DNA of 64,000 nucleotides from a bacterium (GTDB lineage Bacteria; Bacteroidota; Bacteroidia; NS11-12g; UBA955): NCBI GenBank assembly GCA_029945665.1, contig JAQSCZ010000121.1, positions 1 to 64,000 of the forward strand, read 5' to 3'. Shown piece by piece: positions 27,535 to 38,626 of this stretch (position 1 is its first letter; each line of letters starts with the position of its first letter). The notes under the pieces were generated by a model. It saw only the letters and a program-made list of their open reading frames with translations, ran no database searches and was not told where the DNA came from. The position numbers and the translations under genes were made by a program.

Positions 27535-30396
27535 ATGAGGAAACTCTTATTCATTGTTTGTTTTTTATGCCTTGGACTACAAATGGCTGCACAAACACCC
27601 TTGTTCAAGGAACTCAAAATTATTTATAACGGCAAAGGCTTACAAATAACTTGTTTAATATTAGACAACGAAGGCATTATATGGTTAGGTGGCCCACAAG
27701 GTGTATTCACATACGATGGCGGTGAACTAACACAGATATATAATGCCAATAGAATGTCAAAGGCAATTATTTCCTTGTTTCAAGATTCAAAGGGAACTGT
27801 TTGGGCGGGTTCGAAAGGTGGAAATATATTGCAATTTATTAATTATAAAGATGTTGCTTTTGTCTCTCCAAACAACGCTCCAAAATCAGAAATAACTTGC
27901 ATTGCCGAAATGGATGACGGGACAATTTGTTTCGGGACCAAAGGCGAAGGATTTTTTTTATACAATCAAAACAAATTATTCAACTTTAAACCTACAAATA
28001 ATTTATCAGATAACACTATTAATTGTTTGATCAAAAACAGCAAAGGTGAAATGGTTACAGGTTGTAATTCAGGCATAATTTATTTTGCAATAAAAGGCAA
28101 TACTGTTCAAATTCTAAAAAGACTTGATAAGCTTTCTGGATTAAAGAATAACATAGTAAAGGCGCTTACCTATTACGGAAAAGAAGAACTAGTTATTGGT
28201 TATTACGAAAATGGAGCAAATCTATATAATGAGAAAACGAAAATTTTCAAAGATTGCAATATTGACGATGTCTCTATAAATACTATTCAAGTATTCGAAA
28301 ATGAATTGTGGCTGGGCACCGAAAACCAAGGCATTATTGATTGTGAATTTAGTTCAAATCCAAGCGTTAGAAATTTACAGATTTTAGAAAATTATGGGAT
28401 AATAAAAGTTCAAAAAATTCTAAATACGCCATTCTATTTTCAGATTATTCTGGGAGATAATAAAGTATTTGTTACCCAAGGAGAATGGATTCAGAAAATA
28501 ACAGTACCAGAGGAAATCAATAATTTACAACCCAAGGCAATTTCAGTCTCTAATGGCAACATATTAGCCGTATATGGTAATGGTATTTTTAAAAAATCTA
28601 TAGAATACAATTCAGAGTGGAAAGTGGTTAATCTTTTGTCTAAAATTGATTTTAAAAATGTGAGTTCAATTGTAACTGATAAAAACGATAATATATGGAT
28701 AGGTAGTTTGACTGAGGGGCTTTTTTGTTTTAATCAAAATTATAAAATGATTAAGCATTATGATCAGCTGACTGGGTTATTGGACGATTGTATCTACCGA
28801 TTAAAGCTGGTTGATGAATTCCTTTATTACGGGTGTAAAAATGGCCTAGGTTATATAGATATTAATGATTTCGAATTGCACATGAGTCAAACCGCTTTAA
28901 TGTCTGTATTCGATATTTGCAGTACAGGCGATAACACACTTTGGCTAGCCACCGATGGTAATGGAATTATACATTACAAAGAAACGGGGTCGCAATATTT
29001 CTTAGAAAAATTAGCCAAAGATAAAAAGATAATACATGGAATAGCAAGTAATAGCAATGGCAAAATATGGTATACTTCAATGTATTACGGACTCTATCTT
29101 TTGGATAATAATATAACAGAACCAATTAATTATTTAAAAAATACAACTTATTCAGGAATTAATACTTTTCTTATCGATAATAAAGATAATATTGTGACTT
29201 TTCACGATGATTTTATTTCAATTCTAAATCCAGAATCTAAGCAACAATACTCACTGATTGGTGATTTCGGTTTTAGTGCAATTAATTATACCAGTAACAT
29301 GGTCGTAAATTACATGGGTGCTTATTATTTAATGAGTCGCGATGGGATATATGTATATCAGCCTAACAGGTTTAATTTCATGAAGCAATTGCCGGCCTAC
29401 ATTAACAATATTAATGTTAATTTACAAGCTATTGAGAGTCATAATATCAGTAAGTTTTCATTAAAATATGATGAGAACCATCTGAATATAAAATTATTTT
29501 CACCTTGGTATGTCGATAACGATAAAATTCGATATATGTATGTGCTTAATGGTTTAAGTAAGGATACAGTTGTAACCTCCGATAATAATATCAATTTACC
29601 CAATCTGCCTGCTGGAACCTATACATTGAAAGTGCGACCTGTTATTGAAGGTTCTACAATTGACACACAATGGACTCAGAAAGTTTTTGTAATCAATAAA
29701 CCTTGGTATCGCTCAATCATTTTTATTGTTTTATGCATTTTTGGAGGCTTTTTTGTACTGTATACTATCAATAATAATTTTCTAAAAAACAGGAACCGAA
29801 GTAATGAAATTGAACGACAACGTTTGAGACAAGAAATCAAAATATTGAATAACCAAATCAATCCACATTTTTTGTTTAATAGTTTGAATAACTTAATTTC
29901 TATTATCGATATTGATATAGTAAATGCGAAAATTTATACAGCCCATCTGGCGGATTTTTATAGGTTAATTGTTGCTTATAAAGATAATTATGTAATCACG
30001 CTGGAAGAGGATCTGAAAATTTCAAGAATCTTTATTGCACTTCAAAATATTCGTTTTTCGGATGCAATTATTTACAAGGTTGAGGTAGCTACTTTCTATA
30101 TGAAATGTTATTTACCGCCCATGACCTTACAAATTTTGGTTGAAAATGCAATAAAGCACAATAAGGTTTCTCGCACCCAACCTCTGTTAATTAATATCAG
30201 TGTTGAAAAGGATTTTTTAATTATCAAAAATATTATTAGTCCCAAAGAGCATTTAGAAACGTCTACTAAGTCGGGGATAAAATTTATTTTAGATCGTTTT
30301 GATTTTGTTACTAAGGCCAAACCAGAAATCATTCAAACAAGTAAAGAATTTATTGTAAAAGTTCCGCTTATTTTCCAAGAACCACTTCCTGTTTAA
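27535..30396 (+). CDS. Two-component propeller-domain sensor with LytS-type histidine kinase domain
   Basis: Repeated IWLGG/IWIGS propeller motifs, one TM segment, NNQINPHFLFNSLNNLISII and MTLQILVENAIKHN. Confidence 0.92.
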   Translation: MRKLLFIVCFLCLGLQMAAQTPLFKELKIIYNGKGLQITCLILDNEGIIWLGGPQGVFTYDGGELTQIYNANRMSKAIISLFQDSKGTVWAGSKGGNILQFINYKDVAFVSPNNAPKSEITCIAEMDDGTICFGTKGEGFFLYNQNKLFNFKPTNNLSDNTINCLIKNSKGEMVTGCNSGIIYFAIKGNTVQILKRLDKLSGLKNNIVKALTYYGKEELVIGYYENGANLYNEKTKIFKDCNIDDVSINTIQVFENELWLGTENQGIIDCEFSSNPSVRNLQILENYGIIKVQKILNTPFYFQIILGDNKVFVTQGEWIQKITVPEEINNLQPKAISVSNGNILAVYGNGIFKKSIEYNSEWKVVNLLSKIDFKNVSSIVTDKNDNIWIGSLTEGLFCFNQNYKMIKHYDQLTGLLDDCIYRLKLVDEFLYYGCKNGLGYIDINDFELHMSQTALMSVFDICSTGDNTLWLATDGNGIIHYKETGSQYFLEKLAKDKKIIHGIASNSNGKIWYTSMYYGLYLLDNNITEPINYLKNTTYSGINTFLIDNKDNIVTFHDDFISILNPESKQQYSLIGDFGFSAINYTSNMVVNYMGAYYLMSRDGIYVYQPNRFNFMKQLPAYINNINVNLQAIESHNISKFSLKYDENHLNIKLFSPWYVDNDKIRYMYVLNGLSKDTVVTSDNNINLPNLPAGTYTLKVRPVIEGSTIDTQWTQKVFVINKPWYRSIIFIVLCIFGGFFVLYTINNNFLKNRNRSNEIERQRLRQEIKILNNQINPHFLFNSLNNLISIIDIDIVNAKIYTAHLADFYRLIVAYKDNYVITLEEDLKISRIFIALQNIRFSDAIIYKVEVATFYMKCYLPPMTLQILVENAIKHNKVSRTQPLLINISVEKDFLIIKNIISPKEHLETSTKSGIKFILDRFDFVTKAKPEIIQTSKEFIVKVPLIFQEPLPV

Positions 30397-30508
30397 GTAG
30401 GTATTTATCTCGTTCACCTTTTGTTTATCCAATTTTGGTTTTAATAATTCTAATTTTATAGGATTTTAAGTTAAACTTGTTTTGCGTTCTAACTAAAACT
30501 ACTTAACT

Positions 30509-33500
30509 ATGAAACTAAAACTTACTATCACCCTCATGGGCATGGCGGTTCTATGGCCGTTTTTTAATGCAAATGCATGCACGGTTACCCCTTCGTTTAG
30601 CATTTCGAGTTCACACACCTGCGGTTTACCTACTATTGTTAGTGCTTATAACACTTCTAAAGGTAATTATAATAGCAAGGCCAAATATTATTGGAAAGTG
30701 AACAATATTATTACGGATTCTACAACCGGTATTGATTCCATCATAATTTTACTTAAACAAATTGGGGTTAATAAAATAAAATTAATAGTCAAAGATTCTG
30801 CAGGCTGTATCGACTCATCTGCCGCCCAAAGTATTACTGTAACTTCCAATGCCAAGACTATTCTGGATCAAAACGGTCTTTATACCTTAAATCCCACTTG
30901 GGTTAATTGCATTCAGTACATAACGAGTCCAGATACATTTAGCATTCGTTTTGAATCTGCTGATACCTTGAAAAAATTAAAAATACTTTGGGGCGATGGT
31001 ACAACAGATACTGCTGGTAGCAACCTTGCTCCAAATACTGTGAAATCGCATCTCTACAATACGTTGGGTATCTTTACAGTCAAAATTATTACACAAAATG
31101 GCGCTTGTACTGATACTGTTTATGGCACGGTATACAGTCAGAGACAGCCAACTGCTGGAATAATAGGGCCAACTGCTGGGAGTAACAGAGGTTGTGTGCC
31201 GCATACCCTTAGAATCGTCAATAATTCCTACAATATTTCCAATAATACCAACTTTGAAATCGATTGGGGTGTTGGTCCAGTAATGAAATTGCCTTATACA
31301 AGTGCCAATGATACACTTTACAATACTTATAGAACAGGAATTTGTGGTGCTTCTATTAAGATAACAGCAAGCAATGTTTGTGGTAATTCTGTTGCTACTT
31401 GGAATCCAATTGATATTAGCGATAAAGATATTGCGCGTTGGACGGTTGCCACAACATGTAATCCAGTTAAGCCGCATGTGTTCATAAATGCTTGTGTCGA
31501 TCGCTACTGTTTATTGCCAGATTTAAAAGAATATTTTTGGGATTTTGGCGATAGCACAACGGTAGGTTGGACTACTAGCAAAGCAAGTCAAAACCATATT
31601 TTTAAAACTGAAAAAGATTATATCATAACCATTATTGTAAAAAATGGTTGTGGTTATGACACATTTAAAGACATTGTAAGGGTTTATTACAATCCAATAG
31701 CAGGCTTTAATTTTAATACCAATCGAGGTTGCAAACCTTTAGCCGTTTCATTTACAGATACCTCAACTGGGAGAGGTCATACCCGATTGTGGACTGTCAA
31801 AGAAAATAGTACCACCAAAACGTTTACAGATTCAATATTCAATTATACTTTTACACAAGCGGGCGTTCACACCGTAGAACTTACAGTGACTAATCCTTGC
31901 GGCACTTCTACTGTTAAAAAAACATTCACGGTGAATGATAAACCAACGGCTAAGTTCAGTAATATTCCAGACAACTGTTCACCAACAACAGTAAATTTCA
32001 ACAACACTTCGACGTCTTATTTTAAAAATCCAAACTACCAGTGGGACTTTGGAGACAGTAGCACTAGCAATTTAAAAAGTCCGCCTAGTAAAATTTACAC
32101 GAAGACCGGAACCTATACAGTACGTTTGTTTGTTTCTGATAGTTGTGGAATGGATACATTTCAACAAACATTTACCGTTTTTGGATTGCCAAAAGCAATA
32201 TTAAGCGGCGATACTGTTGGATGCACCTTTGATTCATTAGTATTTAGTAACCAATCTACCAACGCTAATAATTTCAATTGGATGTGGGGAGATGGGAACA
32301 GTTTGAATACAACATCAATAGGAGTAGCTAAACATGTTTACACCCTGCCTGGCAATTATAAAGTTAGATTAATTGCTGCAGCAGGCACAGGTTGTAAAGA
32401 TACTGCATACCATACCTTAAGAATTAAGCCAGGAGCCAAGGCGGCATTTACTATTAATCTGCCATTTGCATGCGCACCTGCAACATTTAACTTTAAAAAT
32501 GAATCCGTTTTTGGGAAAGATTTTAATTGGTACGCCAATGGAAAATTTCTCTCAAATCAATTTAATTTACCCGATTCAATATTGTTAGCAGATAGCAGTA
32601 TTGTGCGTTTGAAATTAGTTGTAACTAGTAATTCTTCATGCCAAACAGACTCAATTGAAAAAATCTATTTTACCCCCAAAAATCCAAAAGCAATTATTAA
32701 TAACCGAGATTCAGGTTGTACATTGTTACAAGTTAATTTTACACAAGGGTCAACCTATGCCACAAAAAGCTATTGGAACTTAGGCAATGGTTTGACATCC
32801 AATTTAACTGCGCCCAATACAACTTATAAAGGCGCCAAAGTTCGAGATACTTTTTACTACCCTCAGTTGCTTGTTACGAACTGGGCTGGCTGCATGGATT
32901 CTGTGAAAACAACAATAAAAGTTTATCCTTCGCCAACAGCCTTATTTGTGATGGATAAATCCAATGGCTGTGGTCCATTGTCTGTTAATTTTACAAATCA
33001 ATCCAAGACCAATAATCAGGATTCTTTTAATACCTTAAATCACCAATGGATTTTTGGCAATGGCAATTCATCAAACTTGGCGAATGCTAACGCGGCGTTT
33101 AAAGCAAGCACTTTTAAAGATTCATTTTACAATATCAAACTTGTAATTACTTCCTTGAACGGGTGCACAGATACATCACAAATGACCGTTCAAGTATTCC
33201 CATTGCCTAGTATAGCATTTACCCCAGATAGGCGAGAGGGTTGTGCATTGTTGCCTGTGAATTTTTTAAATACATCTAAGCCACAAGATACAGGCTCCAT
33301 AAAAATAATGAGTTTTTTATGGCAATCTGGTAATGGTTTATCAAGTAATTTGGAAAACTTTAAAGCCTCTTATGGCAGCTCTTTATATAGCGATACCAAC
33401 TATCAAGTAAAATTAATAGGTTGGAGTGAACACGGTTGCGCAGATAGTGCAATTGATATAATTACCGTTCACCCAAATCCAATTGCAAAATTCACTTTGA

Positions 33501-36070
33501 ATCGCTTAAATGGTTGCACACCATTACAGATATCTACTGATAATTTATCGGTTTCAAATGATGGCAAGCCACTGTCGCATATTTGGAATTTTGGAAATAC
33601 TTATACCTCTACCTCGCTAAATGATAATACGATTTATACGAATGCAACCAATGCTGATATAAGTTTTAAAATTTGGTATGAGGCGCAAAGTTATTATGCT
33701 TGTAAGGATACAGCCGAGTTACTTGTTACAGTTCATCCCAAACCCATTGCGAAGTTCAATCTTTCGACTAAAAAAGCGTGCGCACCAATGGTGCTAACTG
33801 TTACAGATGCTTCAATAAACGCAGCACTTTATTATTGGGGATTAAATCAGCCTTCGGATTCTGGAAACATATCAGAAAAAATACATTTAAATGGCTTGAA
33901 ATTATTTGATACATCATACACCATTGCACACCAGGTGGCATCAGTGTATGGTTGTTTGAGCGATACAGTTTACGATGGTGTATTAGTGCTTGGGCGCCCT
34001 CAAGCTGACTTTGAATATGGCAAAGATTCAATTTGTTATAGTAATAGCATCAGCATTAATAATACGTCTTTAGGTGGTTTTAAATATTTGTGGAAATTTA
34101 GTGATAATACGACTTCAAATTTTATAAATCCTAAACATAAATTCCCAATCAATCCGAGTAATGGCAAGGATTCTACTTTTAAAGTTACATTAGAGGTAAC
34201 CTCTTCTACGAGTTGCAGGGATACGGCTACCAAGTCAGTTTATATTGTAAACAAACCAATAGAAAAAATGACCATTGGAAATGGCATTGGTTGCACAGAT
34301 TTAACAGTTTCACTTTCTCAAAGTTCAACAAGCTATAAAACCAAGTATTGGGATTTTGGAGATAATTCTGCTTTTCAAGCTGGCGATACAGTTAAGCATA
34401 CTTATGTGAATGCATTAAATAATTTGACACTTCAACCAAAAATAATATTGTACCGTCAACGATTCAATTGTACTGATACTAGCGTTGGATATGCGTTTGT
34501 TTATCCTAAACCTTCGGCGAATTTTAACTCATTGAGAAATGACCCTTGTGACAAAGGTATTTTTCAATTTGTAAACCAATCTAAAAATAACAAAACCAAT
34601 GAATGGGTTTTTGATAATGGGGTCACTTCTTCAGCATCAGATTTATTAACTGTTTTGACACCTTCAAAAGTAAAAGACACTTTTTATACCGTTAAATTGT
34701 ACATCACCAATAATTATAATTGTAAAGATAGTATCTTAAAAGTTATTAAAGTAAAACCAAGATTGCAAGTTAGATTCAGTAATTTGCCAGTTTCTAGTTG
34801 TCAAAAAGGTTTGGTGGATTTTACGAATATGTCTGTAAATACAGTGCGCTATTTGTGGACTTTTGGTGATGGTGGAATCTCAACAGAAGCCAATCCAACA
34901 TATATTTATAATAGTTATGGAAATTATAAAGTAACCCTCTATGGCTATGATATAGATGGATGTGTTGACAGTAGTTTGGGGTCTAATTTCATTAAGATTT
35001 TAGAACAACCGAAGGCCGATTTTACTTACCTGCCTTTGCAGCCGAAATTACCAAATGCCAGAGTCGATTTTACAGCCCGTCCGATCATGTTAACCAGCAG
35101 TATAAATAATCTAATATATGAGTGGGACTTTGGTGATCAGTCGTTTCCTACAAAAAACAAAAACGACCAAAATCCTTTCCATATTTATACCAATTCTGGC
35201 ACATCGAATATTAAGTTAACTGTATGGAATCAACAGTGTTCAGATTTTGTGATTAAGCCTTTATATGTTGAATATCCTAAGCCAATTGTTGATTTTACAC
35301 CCGATACAAGCGAAGGATGTGTGCCACTCTCTGTTAAATTTAAGAATAAAACTCAGAATGTAATGAGTTACCGTTGGGTATTTAGCGATGGTTCACCCGA
35401 TGCAACAGATGCAGAACCAATTCATATTTTTGAAAGGGCCGGCACTTGGGATGTTACCTTAATTGCAACTGGTAGCGGGGGTACAGTGAGTAAAACGATG
35501 AAATATTTAATACGCACTTTCCCTAAACCGCTGGTTGATTTTTACAGCAGTACGCGCTTTATGAATTTACCGAATGCTGTATTTAGTTTTCAAAATACCA
35601 GTGACAATACCGTGAAAAATGATTGGTATGTATACGATAGCACTGGCGCACAAATTGGCGGGTCGACTTTGCGTAACCCCTCATTCAATATTACTGAAAC
35701 GGGTTCATTCTCTGTAAAACTAATTGGAACCAATTCGTATGGTTGTACAGACACTTTGATTAAACCAAATTATTTAAACACCTTAAAGCCAGGTTATGTT
35801 TTTGTACCCAATGCTTTTTCACCTAATGGCAATGGCAAGAATGATGGTTTCAAACCTTCCGTATTTAATGTAAAGGAAGACCACTATATTTTCAGAATTT
35901 ATAACCGTTGGGGAGAAAAACTTTTCGAAACATTTGACCGTGATGAATTATGGGATGGTACATTTAAAGGCAATAATTGCGAGCAAGATGTATATGTATG
36001 GACTGTGAATGGGCTTTATGAAAACGGAGATAATTTTGGGTTAAGGGGTACCTTGAGTTTGCTGAGATAA
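30509..36070 (+). CDS. 1853-aa PKD-repeat adhesin with gliding-motility-associated C-terminal (T9SS type B) domain
   Basis: Many WDFGDSST/WTFGDGG PKD-like modules; C-term VFVPNAFSPNGNGKNDGFKP...YNRWGEKLFETFDRDELWDGTFKG. Confidence 0.92.
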   Translation: MKLKLTITLMGMAVLWPFFNANACTVTPSFSISSSHTCGLPTIVSAYNTSKGNYNSKAKYYWKVNNIITDSTTGIDSIIILLKQIGVNKIKLIVKDSAGCIDSSAAQSITVTSNAKTILDQNGLYTLNPTWVNCIQYITSPDTFSIRFESADTLKKLKILWGDGTTDTAGSNLAPNTVKSHLYNTLGIFTVKIITQNGACTDTVYGTVYSQRQPTAGIIGPTAGSNRGCVPHTLRIVNNSYNISNNTNFEIDWGVGPVMKLPYTSANDTLYNTYRTGICGASIKITASNVCGNSVATWNPIDISDKDIARWTVATTCNPVKPHVFINACVDRYCLLPDLKEYFWDFGDSTTVGWTTSKASQNHIFKTEKDYIITIIVKNGCGYDTFKDIVRVYYNPIAGFNFNTNRGCKPLAVSFTDTSTGRGHTRLWTVKENSTTKTFTDSIFNYTFTQAGVHTVELTVTNPCGTSTVKKTFTVNDKPTAKFSNIPDNCSPTTVNFNNTSTSYFKNPNYQWDFGDSSTSNLKSPPSKIYTKTGTYTVRLFVSDSCGMDTFQQTFTVFGLPKAILSGDTVGCTFDSLVFSNQSTNANNFNWMWGDGNSLNTTSIGVAKHVYTLPGNYKVRLIAAAGTGCKDTAYHTLRIKPGAKAAFTINLPFACAPATFNFKNESVFGKDFNWYANGKFLSNQFNLPDSILLADSSIVRLKLVVTSNSSCQTDSIEKIYFTPKNPKAIINNRDSGCTLLQVNFTQGSTYATKSYWNLGNGLTSNLTAPNTTYKGAKVRDTFYYPQLLVTNWAGCMDSVKTTIKVYPSPTALFVMDKSNGCGPLSVNFTNQSKTNNQDSFNTLNHQWIFGNGNSSNLANANAAFKASTFKDSFYNIKLVITSLNGCTDTSQMTVQVFPLPSIAFTPDRREGCALLPVNFLNTSKPQDTGSIKIMSFLWQSGNGLSSNLENFKASYGSSLYSDTNYQVKLIGWSEHGCADSAIDIITVHPNPIAKFTLNRLNGCTPLQISTDNLSVSNDGKPLSHIWNFGNTYTSTSLNDNTIYTNATNADISFKIWYEAQSYYACKDTAELLVTVHPKPIAKFNLSTKKACAPMVLTVTDASINAALYYWGLNQPSDSGNISEKIHLNGLKLFDTSYTIAHQVASVYGCLSDTVYDGVLVLGRPQADFEYGKDSICYSNSISINNTSLGGFKYLWKFSDNTTSNFINPKHKFPINPSNGKDSTFKVTLEVTSSTSCRDTATKSVYIVNKPIEKMTIGNGIGCTDLTVSLSQSSTSYKTKYWDFGDNSAFQAGDTVKHTYVNALNNLTLQPKIILYRQRFNCTDTSVGYAFVYPKPSANFNSLRNDPCDKGIFQFVNQSKNNKTNEWVFDNGVTSSASDLLTVLTPSKVKDTFYTVKLYITNNYNCKDSILKVIKVKPRLQVRFSNLPVSSCQKGLVDFTNMSVNTVRYLWTFGDGGISTEANPTYIYNSYGNYKVTLYGYDIDGCVDSSLGSNFIKILEQPKADFTYLPLQPKLPNARVDFTARPIMLTSSINNLIYEWDFGDQSFPTKNKNDQNPFHIYTNSGTSNIKLTVWNQQCSDFVIKPLYVEYPKPIVDFTPDTSEGCVPLSVKFKNKTQNVMSYRWVFSDGSPDATDAEPIHIFERAGTWDVTLIATGSGGTVSKTMKYLIRTFPKPLVDFYSSTRFMNLPNAVFSFQNTSDNTVKNDWYVYDSTGAQIGGSTLRNPSFNITETGSFSVKLIGTNSYGCTDTLIKPNYLNTLKPGYVFVPNAFSPNGNGKNDGFKPSVFNVKEDHYIFRIYNRWGEKLFETFDRDELWDGTFKGNNCEQDVYVWTVNGLYENGDNFGLRGTLSLLR

Positions 36071-36290
36071 GAACCATAACACTAAAAATCAATGGTATTT
36101 GTGTTTAAAAAGGCAGTCGATTTTTAAATGGGCAAACACAACAGGCTCGGCGCGCAGTCGCACTGAGTCTGTTGCCCTTTAATGTTGGTTATGAATCGGC
36201 TTTGTTTTGGTTATAATCATGCATCAGGTCTTTTGGCCTTTCAAAAATTGTATTTATTTGTAGATTAGTATTTCCATTTTTTAAAGTTTC

Positions 36291-36668
36291 TCAAAATTCA
36301 GGGAGAGCCAATTCCAAACCTGTTTCTTTAAAGAAAATATTTTGCAACTTATGAACCGCTGTAATGGTTTGTTCGTAAAGTCCAATTTTAACATGAAAAC
36401 GGTTGTCCTCATTGGGTGTAATCCAACAACCATTCATAACAAACTGTGACCCAATTTGCATAAAATGGAATTTTCTGAGTCTTAAAATAGAAATAGAAAT
36501 TGGCAACATGGCTAAATTGTGACAATTAATCATTCGCTCGTTTTTCTCATGCTTTATTTTTCTCAAAACAACACCTGTATCATACAATGAATGAATTACA
36601 AATGGTAATCCTTTGAACATTGGCAAGTCATAGCCAACAATATTTCCAACTCTAATTTCATCGCGCAT
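36291..36668 (-). CDS. Hypothetical protein
   Basis: 125-aa ORF MRDEIRVGNIVGYDLPMFKGLPFVIHSLYD... Confidence 0.6.
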   Translation of the reverse strand: MRDEIRVGNIVGYDLPMFKGLPFVIHSLYDTGVVLRKIKHEKNERMINCHNLAMLPISISILRLRKFHFMQIGSQFVMNGCWITPNEDNRFHVKIGLYEQTITAVHKLQNIFFKETGLELALPEF

Positions 36669-36833
36669 GGCTACAAAATTATAGTCAAAAAATGGGATAT
36701 TTTGCTCAAAATTTTAGTATTATTTTGCTTCCAATTTATTACACCTCAATGCCTATCTGTCGCTTAGTCAAATGGATAGCGAAAATTATACAAATATTTG
36801 TATATATTTGCCTTTAACATTACACTTTATAAC

Positions 36834-37607
36834 ATGTCCAATCCCAAGTTTAAAATATTATTAGTTGAAGACGAAGCATTGTCTGCAAAGCGATTGGAGC
36901 AATTGGTTAATAATTATAGCGATGAATTTGAAGTTGTTAAAGTCTCTGAAAGTGTTGAGGAGACCTCGAATTGGCTCAAAACAAATGAACCTGATTTAGG
37001 TTTATTTGATATTCAAATTGCCGATGGTTTATCTTTCGAAATTCTCAGAAATATCTCCTTCTATCTACCCGTTATTTTTATAACAGCCTATGATGCCCAT
37101 GCCCTACAAGCCTTGAAATTAAATGCTATCGACTATTTGTTGAAACCCATTAAAGAAGAAGAATTGCATCAGGCACTGGAAAAATTCAAGAAACAAAAGC
37201 AGGTGTATTCTGAAAGCCAACTTTATAATTTGATGAATGCCATCAATATCAATGGTCCAGCAAAATATGTTGAGCGTTTGAGAGTAAACTTAGGACAACA
37301 AATTCGCGTTGTGCAAATTGAAGAAATCGCCTATTTCTATATATTAAATAAAGGGGTCTATTTAACAACATTGATAGGGGAGAAGTTCTTGCTTGATATG
37401 ACCTTAGATGAAATTGAACGCATGGTCAATCCGTCGAAATTTTTCCGTATCAACCGACAAATTGTGATCAGTTTGACTTCTATTAGTAAAATGGTTAATT
37501 ACAGTAAATCTCGTGTAAAAATTACTTTGAAACCTGAAGCACCTTTCGAAACAGTTACGAGTGTTGAGCGATCTGGTGAATTTAAAAAATGGTTATCGGG
37601 GAACTAA
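36834..37607 (+). CDS. LytTR-family response regulator
   Basis: FKILLVEDEALSAKRLEQLV receiver; FITAYDAHALQALKLNAIDYLLKPI; LytTR C-terminal FFRINRQIVISLTSISKM. Start MSNPKFK preferred over 36798. Confidence 0.92.
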   Translation: MSNPKFKILLVEDEALSAKRLEQLVNNYSDEFEVVKVSESVEETSNWLKTNEPDLGLFDIQIADGLSFEILRNISFYLPVIFITAYDAHALQALKLNAIDYLLKPIKEEELHQALEKFKKQKQVYSESQLYNLMNAININGPAKYVERLRVNLGQQIRVVQIEEIAYFYILNKGVYLTTLIGEKFLLDMTLDEIERMVNPSKFFRINRQIVISLTSISKMVNYSKSRVKITLKPEAPFETVTSVERSGEFKKWLSGN

Positions 37608-37624
37608 GTTGAAATCAATTCTGA

Positions 37625-38566
37625 TTAACCTTCATAAGTTTTAGGCACTTTCGGATCTGTTATAATAATATAGTCACCCTGCGACTTATATTTACTCCAA
37701 TCAATATTCGGAAAGCTATCATCTGAACCTGTTGAGATGATTAAGGGCTTTAATTTTTTGTTGTATTTCTTCAACTGCGTTACTGCTGCAAAACCTTCGT
37801 CACTGTGAAATCGACCATTTATCTGCATCACTTTTTGACCTTTGTGGGTTTTAATATAATCTGCAATAGAGTATGCCATGGTTGCATCCCAAAGTGACTG
37901 AGCCATAATTAAGTTAAAATTACCCATGCCCATCATTGGTGGAGGTGACATTTTTTTTGCAGTGTCTTTCACAGCAGGTGCAGCAGAATGGTTGGTTAAT
38001 CCCATTAGCTTATCGTAATAGGCGCCCGAAGCCGTATCATAAGGCAATGGCGCGAAAAATCGTTTTGACTCTTGTGTAAGTGCCATTAATGCACTTTGGC
38101 CTTTTCTGCCAACCAGGTTGGTATACCTCCCGGCTGCATTGGCGCATATAACATCCATTTTGTTTTTCTTAGCAAATTCCACCATCGGTCGATAGTCTCT
38201 GTAATTACTCCACACGCGTGCATCTTTCCTGAATGTCTTTTCGCGAATATCGGAAGTTAAATATTCATTCATAACCGTTTGAACATCTCTGTCGAACATT
38301 TCCATTGACAAAGCCAATTTAGTTGTAAATTTTTGATATAATAATTCCTGCATTTTCTGTTCTAAAAAATGAGTAACCGAATCGTTGTGTTCCTCGCCAA
38401 AAAACATGACATCGTAATTTTTCATGTCATCAACAATTTCATTAAGTGAAACCTCTTTGCCGAGTTTTACTGAATAAATTCTGTAATTGGCCTCTGTAAC
38501 TTGTCCTTTCAGTGGACTAATAAAGCAAATCAGAAAGCTGAAATAAATGATTTTTATATAATTCAT
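37625..38566 (-). CDS. ChaN-type lipoprotein/hypothetical haem-associated protein
   Basis: YDVMFFGEEHNDSVTHFLEQKM...LALSMEMFDRDVQTVMNEYL. Confidence 0.82.
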   Translation of the reverse strand: MNYIKIIYFSFLICFISPLKGQVTEANYRIYSVKLGKEVSLNEIVDDMKNYDVMFFGEEHNDSVTHFLEQKMQELLYQKFTTKLALSMEMFDRDVQTVMNEYLTSDIREKTFRKDARVWSNYRDYRPMVEFAKKNKMDVICANAAGRYTNLVGRKGQSALMALTQESKRFFAPLPYDTASGAYYDKLMGLTNHSAAPAVKDTAKKMSPPPMMGMGNFNLIMAQSLWDATMAYSIADYIKTHKGQKVMQINGRFHSDEGFAAVTQLKKYNKKLKPLIISTGSDDSFPNIDWSKYKSQGDYIIITDPKVPKTYEG

Positions 38567-38626
38567 TGCGTTAAATTCTGCTGCGAATTTAAAGATATAA
38601 TTGAGTAATCAATGATAGTTTAAGGT

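Noticed and set aside
30977-31477. 166-aa minus-strand ORF inside the PKD adhesin
   Set aside because: Fully embedded antisense to a clear coding gene, Ser/Thr/Asn-rich composition with no recognisable domain.
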